Below, piece after piece: positions 23,881 through 32,961 of a stretch of DNA of 46,354 bases. Both the position numbers and the translations under genes were made by a program. This stretch comes from an uncultured Prevotellaceae bacterium (lineage in GTDB: Bacteria; Bacteroidota; Bacteroidia; Bacteroidales; Bacteroidaceae). Below the pieces are notes generated by a model. It made no database searches. It was not told where the DNA came from and saw only the letters and a program-made list of their open reading frames with translations. The stretch lies in NCBI GenBank assembly GCA_902775605.1, contig CACYNE010000019.1, positions 1-46,354 on the forward strand. The letters are read 5' to 3'. How positions within the stretch are numbered: position 1 is the first letter of the stretch; every line of letters begins with the position of its first letter.

Positions 23881-25494
23881 ATGGCAACAGCATGTTACAT
23901 CAATACCTATAACAGCTACATGGATCGTGGTGCTACGGTGAGCAAGACGCCCATCAAGCACATTGAAGTGGATGAAGAAGATATCGTGGTAGGTCAATCC
24001 CTGCCCAAATGGTGGAGCAGTGTAGGAGCCCCCATCGTGACTGCCTACGACGGACAACATCTCGAGTTGGAACTGCGTGGCAAGACCATCAACATCAAGA
24101 TGGGCGAAGAGGTGGAAATAGAATGCACAGAGACCAATGTGGGCTATGGCGTCATCAGCCGTGATGTTTACTACGTGAAACTCATCAGCACCGAGCTCGT
24201 CTATAAAGGCGACTGGCAGCTGGCCGACACCATTCTTGAGAAGTTGGCAGGTCCTATTGGCGACGGCGAGGTGTGGTATCCCAGTGGCGACCACTTCAAA
24301 GGCGCTTTTCACTTGAGTTATGCCAGCATCAACGGACCAGCCTATGCTGCCGACGGACGCTACAAGTTTGCCGACGGCAGCTACATCGAGCGGGCCTGGA
24401 TTCACACGTCGAAGGACAAGAAGCCACAATGGTGGGGACTGCACGGCGTGTTTCGCATTCATCACCCTGAGGGACCAGACTCTATCGCCATGTTCCTGAG
24501 AGGGGGCAAGCGCTACGGCTTCGAGTTGTTCCTTGGCAAAAAGCCTTGGGTGGAGGAGTGGTATGCCGGCGACAGCATCGTGCGCTATTCGGGGCCCGAC
24601 GAGATTTTCCATTATGACGTAGAGGATTTCGAGATTGACGAGACGAGTCAGGAGGACTGCACAACACTCCGACTGACGCTTCGCGACGGCAAGGATGTCT
24701 ATCGCATCGAACAGCGGGGCGGTAGCTACACAGCCAATCAGTATAACAAGCATATCTATGAGCCCTCTACCCACGTCACCACACAGTTACCCAATGGCGA
24801 TATTCTGGAGCACGATGGCGACGATGTGCGCGACTTCAAGCCGTATGATGGCTATGTTGAGGTGTATCGTGCCAAGACAGGCAAGTCTCGCAAAGAACAC
24901 TGGCAGAAAGGCGAACTGACGGATAAGCAAAAATGGCAGCGCGATGGACGTGCAGCGACTAAGGTGACGCTGCCCGACCCTACTGGCGTAGATGATGAAC
25001 TGGAGGCCAACGTATGGAAGGACGGACACATCGAATACAAATATAAGGAGTGGGTCTATGATGGCGAGGTGAAGAACAACCGCCCCGACGGACAGGGAGT
25101 ACTCATAGGAGATCGTCGCCACGGCGAACGCCGCTACGAGGGTCTCTTCGTCGATGGTGTCTATGTCAGCGACGAAGAAAAGTTTGATGGCGAAATTACA
25201 CTGCACGTCAAAAACGGTCATAAGTCATGGACTGTCTATAACGATGGGGAATGGGAATACACTGAGGAATACATCGTGGCCAAACTTGGTCGCCTGAATT
25301 TCGACGGTTTCTGGAGCTACGAGATTACCAGCATCAAGAAGGACTGCATCACCATCGGATACTACAACAAGGAATACGAGCTGCGCCCCGACAAGCCCCT
25401 GCATCTCTCACATGAAATAGAAGGTCGCGAGTACAGCGATGGCTGTGTGTATGATGGCGATGACTATTCACTCGAACTGACATGGAAGGAATAA
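23881..25494 (+). CDS. MORN-repeat-like protein
   Basis: The 537-residue protein starts at ATG 23881 (MATACYINTYNSYMDRG). The TTG nine bases upstream is not needed. Its C-terminal half contains MORN-like repeats: YDGEVKNNRPDGQGVLIGDRRHGERRYEGLFVDGVY, and EWVYDGEVKN. Its earlier part has related GEVWYPSGDHFKGAF and RYKFADGSYIERAW units. MORN repeats bind membranes or mediate protein contacts. No signal peptide is seen. It is embedded in an overlapping cluster between an unknown protein and a YwqG-type protein, suggesting a shared role, perhaps as a cytoplasmic immunity or effector-related set. Confidence 0.85.
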   Translation: MATACYINTYNSYMDRGATVSKTPIKHIEVDEEDIVVGQSLPKWWSSVGAPIVTAYDGQHLELELRGKTINIKMGEEVEIECTETNVGYGVISRDVYYVKLISTELVYKGDWQLADTILEKLAGPIGDGEVWYPSGDHFKGAFHLSYASINGPAYAADGRYKFADGSYIERAWIHTSKDKKPQWWGLHGVFRIHHPEGPDSIAMFLRGGKRYGFELFLGKKPWVEEWYAGDSIVRYSGPDEIFHYDVEDFEIDETSQEDCTTLRLTLRDGKDVYRIEQRGGSYTANQYNKHIYEPSTHVTTQLPNGDILEHDGDDVRDFKPYDGYVEVYRAKTGKSRKEHWQKGELTDKQKWQRDGRAATKVTLPDPTGVDDELEANVWKDGHIEYKYKEWVYDGEVKNNRPDGQGVLIGDRRHGERRYEGLFVDGVYVSDEEKFDGEITLHVKNGHKSWTVYNDGEWEYTEEYIVAKLGRLNFDGFWSYEITSIKKDCITIGYYNKEYELRPDKPLHLSHEIEGREYSDGCVYDGDDYSLELTWKE

Positions 25495-26117
25495 AGATAC
25501 AAACTCACCCTGCAGACGATGCGCTCTATGGCCAGAGCAAATGGTGGGGAGAACCTGATATGCCCGAGGAACTGGACTATCCGGAGGTTACCGTCAGCGA
25601 GGACGGTGACACGTGGGCCGACCCGCTGACCTTCGTCTGTCAGATACGCTGTGAGGACATCGCACCCCTCGACCCAGAGGGACTGTTGCCCCACGAAGGG
25701 ATGCTCTATTTCTTTGCTGCCCTCGACTATTTCCTGGGCGACATCGACGCCCCATCCTACCCTGGCATGGGAGTATGGCAACCTGAGTATTTCAAAGTGC
25801 TCTACGCCCCATCGTGCGATGACCTGCACACCCATCATATTGTCAATGAAGACGGATCGCCTGCCACATTGCCTGCCGAAGCCATCACCTTCTCGGCATG
25901 CGAGGGAAATGACGACAGCACCCGTCTGTTGGGCGTTCCTTATTTCGAAGAGGTACGTGAGGAGATGCCCCACATGCGCTCACTCCTGCAGATTGACGAG
26001 GACGACCGATGGGGCCTCACCTTCCACGACTGCGGCATGCTGCACTTCCTCATCAGTCCTGACGACCTGAAGCATCGCCGATGGGAGAACGTGGCATGTC
26101 ACCTCTATTCATTTTAG
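25482..26117 (+). CDS. YwqG/DUF1963 family protein
   Basis: The 211-residue protein carries the YwqG (DUF1963) signature: QSKWWGEPDMPEEL, then PLTFVCQIRCEDIAP, then GLLPHEGMLYFF, and a C-terminal GLTFHDCGMLHFLISPDDLKHRRW that matches the family's ending. Family members occur as immunity proteins in polymorphic toxin systems and as standalone proteins of unknown biochemical activity. It overlaps the MORN gene by 13 bases, so translation is coupled. Forty-seven bases follow before the GH43 protein starts, with no promoter box in between. Confidence 0.88.
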   Translation: MEGIKIQTHPADDALYGQSKWWGEPDMPEELDYPEVTVSEDGDTWADPLTFVCQIRCEDIAPLDPEGLLPHEGMLYFFAALDYFLGDIDAPSYPGMGVWQPEYFKVLYAPSCDDLHTHHIVNEDGSPATLPAEAITFSACEGNDDSTRLLGVPYFEEVREEMPHMRSLLQIDEDDRWGLTFHDCGMLHFLISPDDLKHRRWENVACHLYSF

Positions 26118-26164
26118 TCCCGATTAGAAAGAAACAAGATACTAACAACAACAAAACGAATCCA

Positions 26165-29100
26165 ATGAAATTAAAGCAGACTTTTACAATGCTGGCCGCA
26201 GCGCTGGCGCTGACCATGAGTATTCCCGCGTTTGCCGATGAGGCAGACAGCGTGAAGGTGATCTTCGACTTCACTTCGCTTACCGATCAGAGCGGACAGT
26301 ATAGCGGTGCACTGAAAGGCAGCGCCGAACTGACGACAGCTGGCGAAGAGCCCGTTCTTTCACTGGGCAGCAAGAGTGGCTATTTCGCCTTCGATGCCGC
26401 GGTGGGCCAGTTGGTGAAGACCTTTAGCGACTATACCATCAGCATCAACGTCTTTGTGCCGCAAAGCACGAATATCGGCACCGACGGCAACTTCGTTTGG
26501 TGTTTCTCTAATTCTTCGTCATCGGGCTACCTGTTCTTCGGAGCCAAGGAGTCGCGTTTCTCGATTACCAAGGGCACCTACAGCGGTGAACAGCGTGTGA
26601 ACCCCGGCAAGGCGCTGACCAAAGGGCGCTGGGTGAACCTGATATACACACAGAAAGGCAACGAGGGACGTGTGCTGATTGACGGCCAGCAGGCTGCCAA
26701 AGGCTCTGTCACGCTGAAGCCCAGCGCACTGAGCGGACAACTGAAGAACTCATATCTGGGGCGCAGCTGCTATAGTGGTGACGCCTATCTGAAGGACGCA
26801 TTGATGCACCATCTCGTGTTGTGCAACTACGCCATCAGCGATGACGAGGTTGCCGAGCTGCAGAGTGGCCTGTCTGTGCTGAACCGTGAGATAGAAGATG
26901 CAGCCATCCGCAGCCTGATTCAGAATTTCACTCTGGGCGACGTGAGTGCCTTGATTCATGACATCACCCTGCCCACCAGCTATGCCGATGTGGTGAAGAT
27001 TGACTGGGAGAGTAGCGACGAGAGTGTCATCACCTCAACGGGACACATTAGCCGTCCCGCCATTGGCAGCCCGATGGCGCACGCCACGCTGACAGCCCAT
27101 TTCAGCACATCGACCGTGAGCGACCAACTCACCTTCGAGGTGGGTGTGCTGCCTTTGTTCTCTGACGACGAGGCACTGGCCTACGAAGCCGAGCACCTGA
27201 CCATTGGTGGCAATACCCACAACCTGTATAACCGTCTGACGCTGCCCACCGTTGCTGCTGAGGGGGATCCCGTATTCTGGGCATCGGGCGACGAGACTTA
27301 TCTGACCAATGAGGGACGCGTAGTCAGATTTGGCGAGGAAGGCAAGAAGCACGTCACGCTGACTGCCACCATCCGCCGAGGCGAGAAGCGCATCACACGC
27401 GACTTCGATGTCGCCATCCACGGCAAAGAGCCCTACACCTCGTATCTCTTCGTCTATTTCCCATCAAACGACAATGAGAACATCTACTATGCTCTCTCAG
27501 GCGACGGCTATACGTATTATCCGCTGAACAAAGACAAGCGCGTGATTGCTGCCGACAGCTGCACCAAGATGGGTGGCCTGCGCGACCCACATATCCTGCG
27601 CGGCGAGGATGGTTGGTTCTATATGGCCGTGACCGACATGAAGTGCTCGCTGGGATGGAACAGTAACCGCGGTGTGGTGCTGATGCGCTCGAAGGATCTG
27701 ATCAACTGGACGCACGCCACCGTCCACTTCCCCACCCGCTATGCTGGCAAGACATGGGCCAAGGTAACACGTGTGTGGGCACCGCAGACCATCTGGGACC
27801 CCAACTACGACAACGGCGATGGCACCCACGGACGCTATATGGTGTACTTCTCGCTGGTGACCAGCGATGGCAGCATCCCCTATGACAAGGTGTACTACTG
27901 CTATGCCAACGACGACTTTACCGACTTCATCGGCGAGCCCCGCTATTTCTACGACCGTGGCTCGGCCACCATCGATATGGACATCGTCTATAACGAGAGC
28001 GACAGCCTCTATCACGCCATCTTCAAGAACGAGGATATAAGCGGCATCGCACAGGTGACTGCCAAACGACTGACCCCCGAGGAGGGACAGCCCGATGGCA
28101 GTCAGTGGAGCGCACCCAGCGCCAACCTTCAGCAGACCTCGGTGGCTGTTGAGGGTGGCGGACTCTTCAAGCTGATTAACCAGGACAAATGGATACTGAT
28201 GTACGACTGCTATACCTCGGGCTACTATCAGTTCTGTTCGAGCACCGACCTTCAGAACTTCACCTTCGTCAAGAACACCACCACCAGCGGTGCCTTCACG
28301 CCTCGCCACGGCACGGTGATTCCCTTGACACACGCCGAGGCAAGCGCCCTGCTCGAGGCCTACCAGCCATCCTCTCTGCCCATCAACAACATTACTGGCG
28401 CTGCACATCCTGCCATCCGTCAGGAGTTGTTTTTCCCTGATAGCTACGAGATAGAAATACCCGTAATGCCTGGCACCGACCTCACGGCTTTCGACCCGAT
28501 GTTCATCACCTCGCCTGGCACCCATGTCACGCCTCAGGGCCCTCAGGATTTCACTCAGGGACCAGTGAGCTATACAGCCTCATCGCCCTATGGTTCGGCG
28601 CCCTATCAGGTGACGGTCTATCCCTGTGCCAACCCCATCATCCCCGATTTCCACGCTGACCCTGAAGTATTGTTCTCAAAGAAGACGGGACGCTTCTACG
28701 TCTATCCCACCTCCGATGGCTACGATAGCTGGGGCGGCTATACCTTCGATGTGTTCTCATCGCCCAATCTCGTGGACTTCCAGAACGAAGGCACCATCCT
28801 CAACCTCGCTGAAGGCGGCGACGCTCCTTGGGCTTCAGGCAATGCCTGGGCGCCATGTATTGAGGAGAAATGGGTGGATGGCCAGTGGAAATACTATTTC
28901 TTCTTCAGCGCCCACAATGCATCGGTGGGTGCGAAGACGCTGAGCGTGGCGGTGGCCGACTCGCCTACAGGTCCCTTCAAGGCTGCAGAGAAGCCACTCT
29001 TCACCACTACCTCTGGAGGTCAGATGATTGACTCTGACGTCTTTACAGACCCCGTAAGCGGACAGACCTATTTATATTATGGCAACGGACGCATGCACTA

Positions 29101-29728
29101 TCGCCTGCTGTCTGACGATATGATGAGCGTTGTGGGACAGGAGTATGACATCACCCCATCGGGTGGTACGCTCAGCACCTATGCTTATCGTGAAGGAACC
29201 TACGTGTTCTATCGCAACGGCATTTACTATTTCCTGTGGAGCGTTGACGATACGGGCGCCCAAAACTACCACGTAGCCTATGGCACCAGCACATCGCCAA
29301 AGGGTCCCATTAAGGTGGCCACCAAGCCCATCGTCATCAAACAAGATGCCAGCAACAGAATCTACGGCACTGGTCACAACTCCGTTTTGAACATTCCTGG
29401 CACCGACGACTGGTATATCGTCTATCATCGCATCAACAAGAATTACCTGAATAATGGCCCTGGCTATCATCGCGAGGTGTGCATCGACAAGCTGACCTTT
29501 GCAGAAGATGGCACCATCAATCAGGTGACACCCACCCACGAAGGTATTGCTCCTGTGGATGTCAGTGCCCTTGTTGAGAACCTGCTGACAGGCATCAAGG
29601 ATGCTCAAACCTCAAACCTCAAGCCTCAAACCTCAAAGTCTTTCTATGACTTGCAGGGACGAGAAATCGAGACGCCCACGAAGAAGGGCATCTATATCAC
29701 AGGCGGAAAGAAAATCGTTGTGAAATAA
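26165..29728 (+). CDS. secreted dual-domain GH43 glycoside hydrolase (LamG + two GH43 catalytic domains)
   Basis: Starting at MKLKQTFTMLAAALALTMSIPAFA (signal peptide) this 1187-residue protein has an N-terminal LamG-like beta-sandwich, an Ig-like linker, then two GH43 five-bladed propeller domains. In domain 1 (about residues 440-770) the catalytic base region is GLRDPHIL, the second acid TIDMDIVY and the general acid VEGGGLFK. In domain 2 (about residues 810-1110) these are FHADPEVL, IDSDVFTD and REGTYVFY. All three carboxylates are present in both, so both could be active. The protein ends with the YDLQGREIE...KGIYITGGKK tail. It would attack arabinose- or xylose-containing glycans outside the cytoplasm. 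Confidence 0.92.
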   Translation: MKLKQTFTMLAAALALTMSIPAFADEADSVKVIFDFTSLTDQSGQYSGALKGSAELTTAGEEPVLSLGSKSGYFAFDAAVGQLVKTFSDYTISINVFVPQSTNIGTDGNFVWCFSNSSSSGYLFFGAKESRFSITKGTYSGEQRVNPGKALTKGRWVNLIYTQKGNEGRVLIDGQQAAKGSVTLKPSALSGQLKNSYLGRSCYSGDAYLKDALMHHLVLCNYAISDDEVAELQSGLSVLNREIEDAAIRSLIQNFTLGDVSALIHDITLPTSYADVVKIDWESSDESVITSTGHISRPAIGSPMAHATLTAHFSTSTVSDQLTFEVGVLPLFSDDEALAYEAEHLTIGGNTHNLYNRLTLPTVAAEGDPVFWASGDETYLTNEGRVVRFGEEGKKHVTLTATIRRGEKRITRDFDVAIHGKEPYTSYLFVYFPSNDNENIYYALSGDGYTYYPLNKDKRVIAADSCTKMGGLRDPHILRGEDGWFYMAVTDMKCSLGWNSNRGVVLMRSKDLINWTHATVHFPTRYAGKTWAKVTRVWAPQTIWDPNYDNGDGTHGRYMVYFSLVTSDGSIPYDKVYYCYANDDFTDFIGEPRYFYDRGSATIDMDIVYNESDSLYHAIFKNEDISGIAQVTAKRLTPEEGQPDGSQWSAPSANLQQTSVAVEGGGLFKLINQDKWILMYDCYTSGYYQFCSSTDLQNFTFVKNTTTSGAFTPRHGTVIPLTHAEASALLEAYQPSSLPINNITGAAHPAIRQELFFPDSYEIEIPVMPGTDLTAFDPMFITSPGTHVTPQGPQDFTQGPVSYTASSPYGSAPYQVTVYPCANPIIPDFHADPEVLFSKKTGRFYVYPTSDGYDSWGGYTFDVFSSPNLVDFQNEGTILNLAEGGDAPWASGNAWAPCIEEKWVDGQWKYYFFFSAHNASVGAKTLSVAVADSPTGPFKAAEKPLFTTTSGGQMIDSDVFTDPVSGQTYLYYGNGRMHYRLLSDDMMSVVGQEYDITPSGGTLSTYAYREGTYVFYRNGIYYFLWSVDDTGAQNYHVAYGTSTSPKGPIKVATKPIVIKQDASNRIYGTGHNSVLNIPGTDDWYIVYHRINKNYLNNGPGYHREVCIDKLTFAEDGTINQVTPTHEGIAPVDVSALVENLLTGIKDAQTSNLKPQTSKSFYDLQGREIETPTKKGIYITGGKKIVVK

Positions 29729-29734
29729 AAAAAG

Positions 29735-29771
29735 AAATGAGATTGTCAAAATCGGCAATCTCATTTTTTTT
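29735..29771. terminator. bidirectional intrinsic terminator between GH43 and DUF4380 genes
   Basis: Arms AAATGAGATTG (29735-29745) and CAATCTCATTT (29756-29766) form a perfect 11-bp stem with a 10-nt loop and an adjacent T-run. It lies between convergent genes and serves both directions. Confidence 0.85.
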
Positions 29772-29777
29772 GTGTCT

Positions 29778-30656
29778 TTATTTGATGAGCTTCTTCACTG
29801 TCTTGACAAGCGAGGCAGAAGGCTGGGTCTCCGTGGTGGGAGTGAGAAACCAGCGAACGGTCCATGTGAGACTCTCGCCAGGCTGAAGGAGCTTGTAGGC
29901 ACCCTGGCTCTCCAGTTCAATGAAACTCTTGCCGCGATTCAGATACACTTGAATCTCAGCCTCGCCAGGAGCAGGCTCGCCAGCCTTCAGGTCCTGGAAC
30001 TGCTTCACCAGCAACAGGCCGTTGGCGCTATAGGCCAGCCAACCCTTGCCGTCGGCATTCACCTTGCGGTTCTGCTGAGCTTCGTCAGTCTTAAACCAGT
30101 AAGCACCATGAGCCTCCTCAAAGTTCATCAGTCCTGCGGGCCAGATGCTGTCCACCACCTCGAAGAAAATCATACCGTCGGCATTGGGCACACGCGTAAT
30201 CTCCCAAGGAGCCACACTGCGGGCCTCGCTACCCTCATTCTTAATAGAATAGGTGGCAACGAACGAGCCATCCTTCTTGTCAACAGAGAAATCCTTACCC
30301 ACACTCATGCCCAGACGCTGCGACGTGTTGCTGGTGATGACCAGACGCTTGTCACTCTGCTCCTGCACCTTGTAGGGCTGTTTGTCAAACTCCTGTACTG
30401 GGGGCCAGTTCCACTCTTTCTGCGGACTCGTCCAAAACGTGCTTCCGAACGACTCGGGGAAGCGTGACTGTGAGATGACCTCCTGGTCGTTATACTTCAA
30501 CGAGAGCACCTTGCCACCCTTGTTGGTGTCAATGGTCATCACGGCATTGCCGCTCTTCAGCGTAAAGACGCCTTCCTCACCCTCGTTGGTATGAGCACCT
30601 GCTGACAGTCCAAAGACCGTCAGCAGGGCTATGATAAAAGATTTCTTCATTGTCAT
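29778..30656 (-). CDS. DUF4380 (aldose-epimerase-like) secreted protein
   Basis: This 292-residue protein has a signal peptide (MKKSFIIALLTVFGLSAGA) and a beta-sandwich reminiscent of galactose mutarotase: an early GNAVMTIDTNKGGKVLSLKYNDQEVI, the FWTSPQKEWNWPP motif characteristic of DUF4380, and the APWEITRVPNADGMIFF stretch. It would bind or process a sugar in the periplasm, which fits its position between two GH43 genes. It lies 25 bases after the GH43-CBM6 gene on the same strand and is probably cotranscribed. No activity has been shown for close relatives as far as I know. The start may be the ATG at 30656 or 30650. Confidence 0.85.
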   Translation of the reverse strand: MTMKKSFIIALLTVFGLSAGAHTNEGEEGVFTLKSGNAVMTIDTNKGGKVLSLKYNDQEVISQSRFPESFGSTFWTSPQKEWNWPPVQEFDKQPYKVQEQSDKRLVITSNTSQRLGMSVGKDFSVDKKDGSFVATYSIKNEGSEARSVAPWEITRVPNADGMIFFEVVDSIWPAGLMNFEEAHGAYWFKTDEAQQNRKVNADGKGWLAYSANGLLLVKQFQDLKAGEPAPGEAEIQVYLNRGKSFIELESQGAYKLLQPGESLTWTVRWFLTPTTETQPSASLVKTVKKLIK

Positions 30657-30681
30657 TCCTTAGTTGATTCGTAAAAACTGA

Positions 30682-32745
30682 TTAGTTAATCAGGAAATAC
30701 TTGCTCACACCGTTGAAGGTGGCCTTTACAGAGGCGCGACCATTGGTCACGGGGCTCACCTCAAACTTCACGGCATTAGGAGCCTTTTCGCAGGTGGCCT
30801 GCACCTTAGAGTTGGCCTTCAGCGGACCATAGAGCTGATAGTGGTTGCACTCGGTATAGCCGTTGGCATTTGTTGACATGATAGGATTAGCGGGGATGTT
30901 CAGTTTCTGACCATCAACGGTGATAGTCACCTCAGGCACCACAGGCACGGGGCAGGAGTCAGACTTAGAGAAGCCGATGCCGTGGAGGTCGAACAAGCCC
31001 TGCGGACGCTGGGGCTGCTGAGGACCGCGGCGGTTGCCACCAAACTGAGGACGACCCTGAGGCTGCTCAGGCTGCTGAATCTCAGGACCATCGGCCACGA
31101 GATAGATGGCGTGCTTGCCAGTCAGACCCTCCACAGCGGGCACCAGAATAGATACCGTTGTAGCCTTGTTGGCAGGAACCTTCTCGTCGATAGCCACAAC
31201 ACCAATCTCCTGACCCTTCCAGGGATCGTCGAGCTTGATGTGAATCTTGAAGGCACCCTTGCCACTATTGGTCAGGTTCAGATAGAGATGGGTGTTGTCG
31301 CCCTTCTTGGTACCCTCAAAGGCCTTACAGCCCTTGGTGTCCTGAGCCAGGCCGCCGAAGCCGAAGTACTTGAAGCCGATGATACCGCCGTTCTGAATGC
31401 CGGCCAGGTCCATAGAGTTGTTCCACATGTCGTGGTTGTCCTGCATATACTGGTTGGCGTTAGGACCATACATGAAGCAGGCGATACCAACGCTGTAGTA
31501 GTTATAGGGAGCCAGACCGAAGATCTGGAAGCCCTCACTGGTCACCTCGGCACCCGTATAGGCATTGCCGTCAGAAGCCTTTGCTGTCCACTCGTTGCCC
31601 TTCACATAGGGGTCATAGCCGGTAATCTTCACCACGCCGCCCTTTGCCACAGGCTTCTTGTCCCACTCAATCTTCACAGGAGCCACCATGGCCTGACGGG
31701 CATTGCCGAAGCCACGGGGAGGACGGTGATAGAACACATACCACTGGCCGTTGATTTCCTGCAGCGAGCCGTGGGTGTTGTGAGCGGCATTGGTGGTGAT
31801 GAGCTTCGAGCCGTCCTCGTTGAGCACCACGCCACGTGAGTCAACCAGCACGCCACCCGAACGCCAGGGACCCAGGGGAGAGTCGCCGAAGGCATAGCGC
31901 AGGGCAGAGTTTGTGTTGCCCAGACCATACTCCTTGCCAGAGTAGCCAGAGAACACCATCACATATTTGTTGCCCACCTGACGGATGGACGAAGCCTCGA
32001 AGAAGTTGAAATCCAGGGGATTCTGACCCTTGTAGAGGGCCTTATACTCGCTGCCGGCCTTGTCGAGCAGACGGCCATCGGCGCTGCTTGCAGGGATGAA
32101 GGGGTCGATAGACTCAGTACCCTCGCGCTTTGAATACATGGTGTTCTGGTCCAACTCAACAGCCGTAGAGTGCTGGAAGCCGTAGAACACGTAAGCGCGA
32201 TAGCCCTTGTCATAGTCCTTGTCCTTCTTGTCGGTGATGGGCTCGATAAACACAGAGGGGTCGAAGTCGATGAGCGAGCCAGGCAGGCACTGAGTACCGT
32301 CGGCAGTCAGGTTCACCGGTGTGAAAGGACCATTGGGGCGGTCACCCTTACACACCATCGGGGTGCGACGCCATCCACGAGAGTGAGGATAGAGCCAGTA
32401 GGTCTTCTTGCCTGTGTTACGATCGGTGGTGCACACCAGGTCGGGAGCATACATCGTGTCCCACTGTCCGCTGACGAACCAAGTGAAGATGGGACCCTCG
32501 TCGCGCCACTGGCTGAGGTCTTCCACAGGAGCTGACCACATGCGGATATCGGGTCCGCAGTAGGCAGAGCCATTGACATCGTGCGAGCCGATGATATAGG
32601 CTCTCAACTTGCCGGGCTGGTCGGGATCTTCAAACACACGGGGCTCGCCGTCAGGCAAGTGCTCCCACAAGGGCAGATACGGATTCTGCGCATTGACCGT
32701 CAGTGTGGCAGCCAATGAGAAAGCTAATAAAAATAATTTCTTCAT
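30682..32745 (-). CDS. secreted GH43 glycoside hydrolase with CBM6-like domain
   Basis: The 687-residue protein has a signal peptide (MKKLFLLAFSLAATLTVNAQ) and an N-terminal GH43 domain. The base region is PRVFEDPDQ, the pKa modulator IDFDPSVFIE and the acid region FNFFEASSIRQVG. A CBM6-like beta-sandwich (NGGIIGFKYFGFGGLAQ ... DDPWKGQEIGVVAID ... GKHAIYLVA) follows at about residues 430-560, interrupted near its end by a Pro/Gln-rich insertion. About 110 residues of an unrecognised domain end the protein. It should remove arabinose or xylose side groups. The promoter lies at 32778-32785, and DUF4380 follows. Confidence 0.92.
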   Translation of the reverse strand: MKKLFLLAFSLAATLTVNAQNPYLPLWEHLPDGEPRVFEDPDQPGKLRAYIIGSHDVNGSAYCGPDIRMWSAPVEDLSQWRDEGPIFTWFVSGQWDTMYAPDLVCTTDRNTGKKTYWLYPHSRGWRRTPMVCKGDRPNGPFTPVNLTADGTQCLPGSLIDFDPSVFIEPITDKKDKDYDKGYRAYVFYGFQHSTAVELDQNTMYSKREGTESIDPFIPASSADGRLLDKAGSEYKALYKGQNPLDFNFFEASSIRQVGNKYVMVFSGYSGKEYGLGNTNSALRYAFGDSPLGPWRSGGVLVDSRGVVLNEDGSKLITTNAAHNTHGSLQEINGQWYVFYHRPPRGFGNARQAMVAPVKIEWDKKPVAKGGVVKITGYDPYVKGNEWTAKASDGNAYTGAEVTSEGFQIFGLAPYNYYSVGIACFMYGPNANQYMQDNHDMWNNSMDLAGIQNGGIIGFKYFGFGGLAQDTKGCKAFEGTKKGDNTHLYLNLTNSGKGAFKIHIKLDDPWKGQEIGVVAIDEKVPANKATTVSILVPAVEGLTGKHAIYLVADGPEIQQPEQPQGRPQFGGNRRGPQQPQRPQGLFDLHGIGFSKSDSCPVPVVPEVTITVDGQKLNIPANPIMSTNANGYTECNHYQLYGPLKANSKVQATCEKAPNAVKFEVSPVTNGRASVKATFNGVSKYFLIN

Positions 32746-32777
32746 ATACGTTTAAAGGTTTTTGTATTTTCAGTGTG

Positions 32778-32785
32778 CAAAGGTA
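32778..32785 (-). promoter_or_regulatory. -7 box (TACCTTTG) of the GH43-CBM6/DUF4380 operon
   Basis: Minus-strand TACCTTTG 32 bases before the ATG at 32745. Confidence 0.65.
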
Positions 32786-32874
32786 GTAAAAAAACACCAA
32801 AAACGATTTGCTGTATGTTTCGTTTCCTTCACGTTATGTTACACCAACCCCCGAAAGCGCCCTATAAATGGCAT

Positions 32875-32908
32875 ATTTTGCAAAATCCTTTGGTCATTTC
32901 GCGAAAAT
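32875..32908. promoter_or_regulatory. two palindromes spaced 21 bp upstream of the MATE promoter
   Basis: ATTTTGCAAAAT (32875-32886, perfect) and a second palindrome TTTCGCGAAA (32897-32906) have centres 21 bp apart. The second lies directly before the -7 box at 32913-32920, where a bound dimer would block RNA polymerase. They are candidate operators. Confidence 0.5.
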
Positions 32909-32912
32909 AGCG

Positions 32913-32920
32913 TACCTTTG
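32913..32920 (+). promoter_or_regulatory. -7 box (TACCTTTG) of the MATE/cyclophilin operon
   Basis: TACCTTTG 41 bases before the ATG at 32962. Confidence 0.7.
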
Positions 32921-32961
32921 CTGAGATTTCACAACCGACAGATCTAACAACACAAAATTGA

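Noticed and set aside
26081-26164. 28-residue extension of the GH43 protein
   Set aside because: It overlaps the YwqG gene, and the signal peptide begins at 26165.
29600-29640. CTCAAACCTCAAAC tandem repeat near the end of the GH43 gene
   Set aside because: Short and within coding sequence as a flexible linker before the tail; no separate function suggested.
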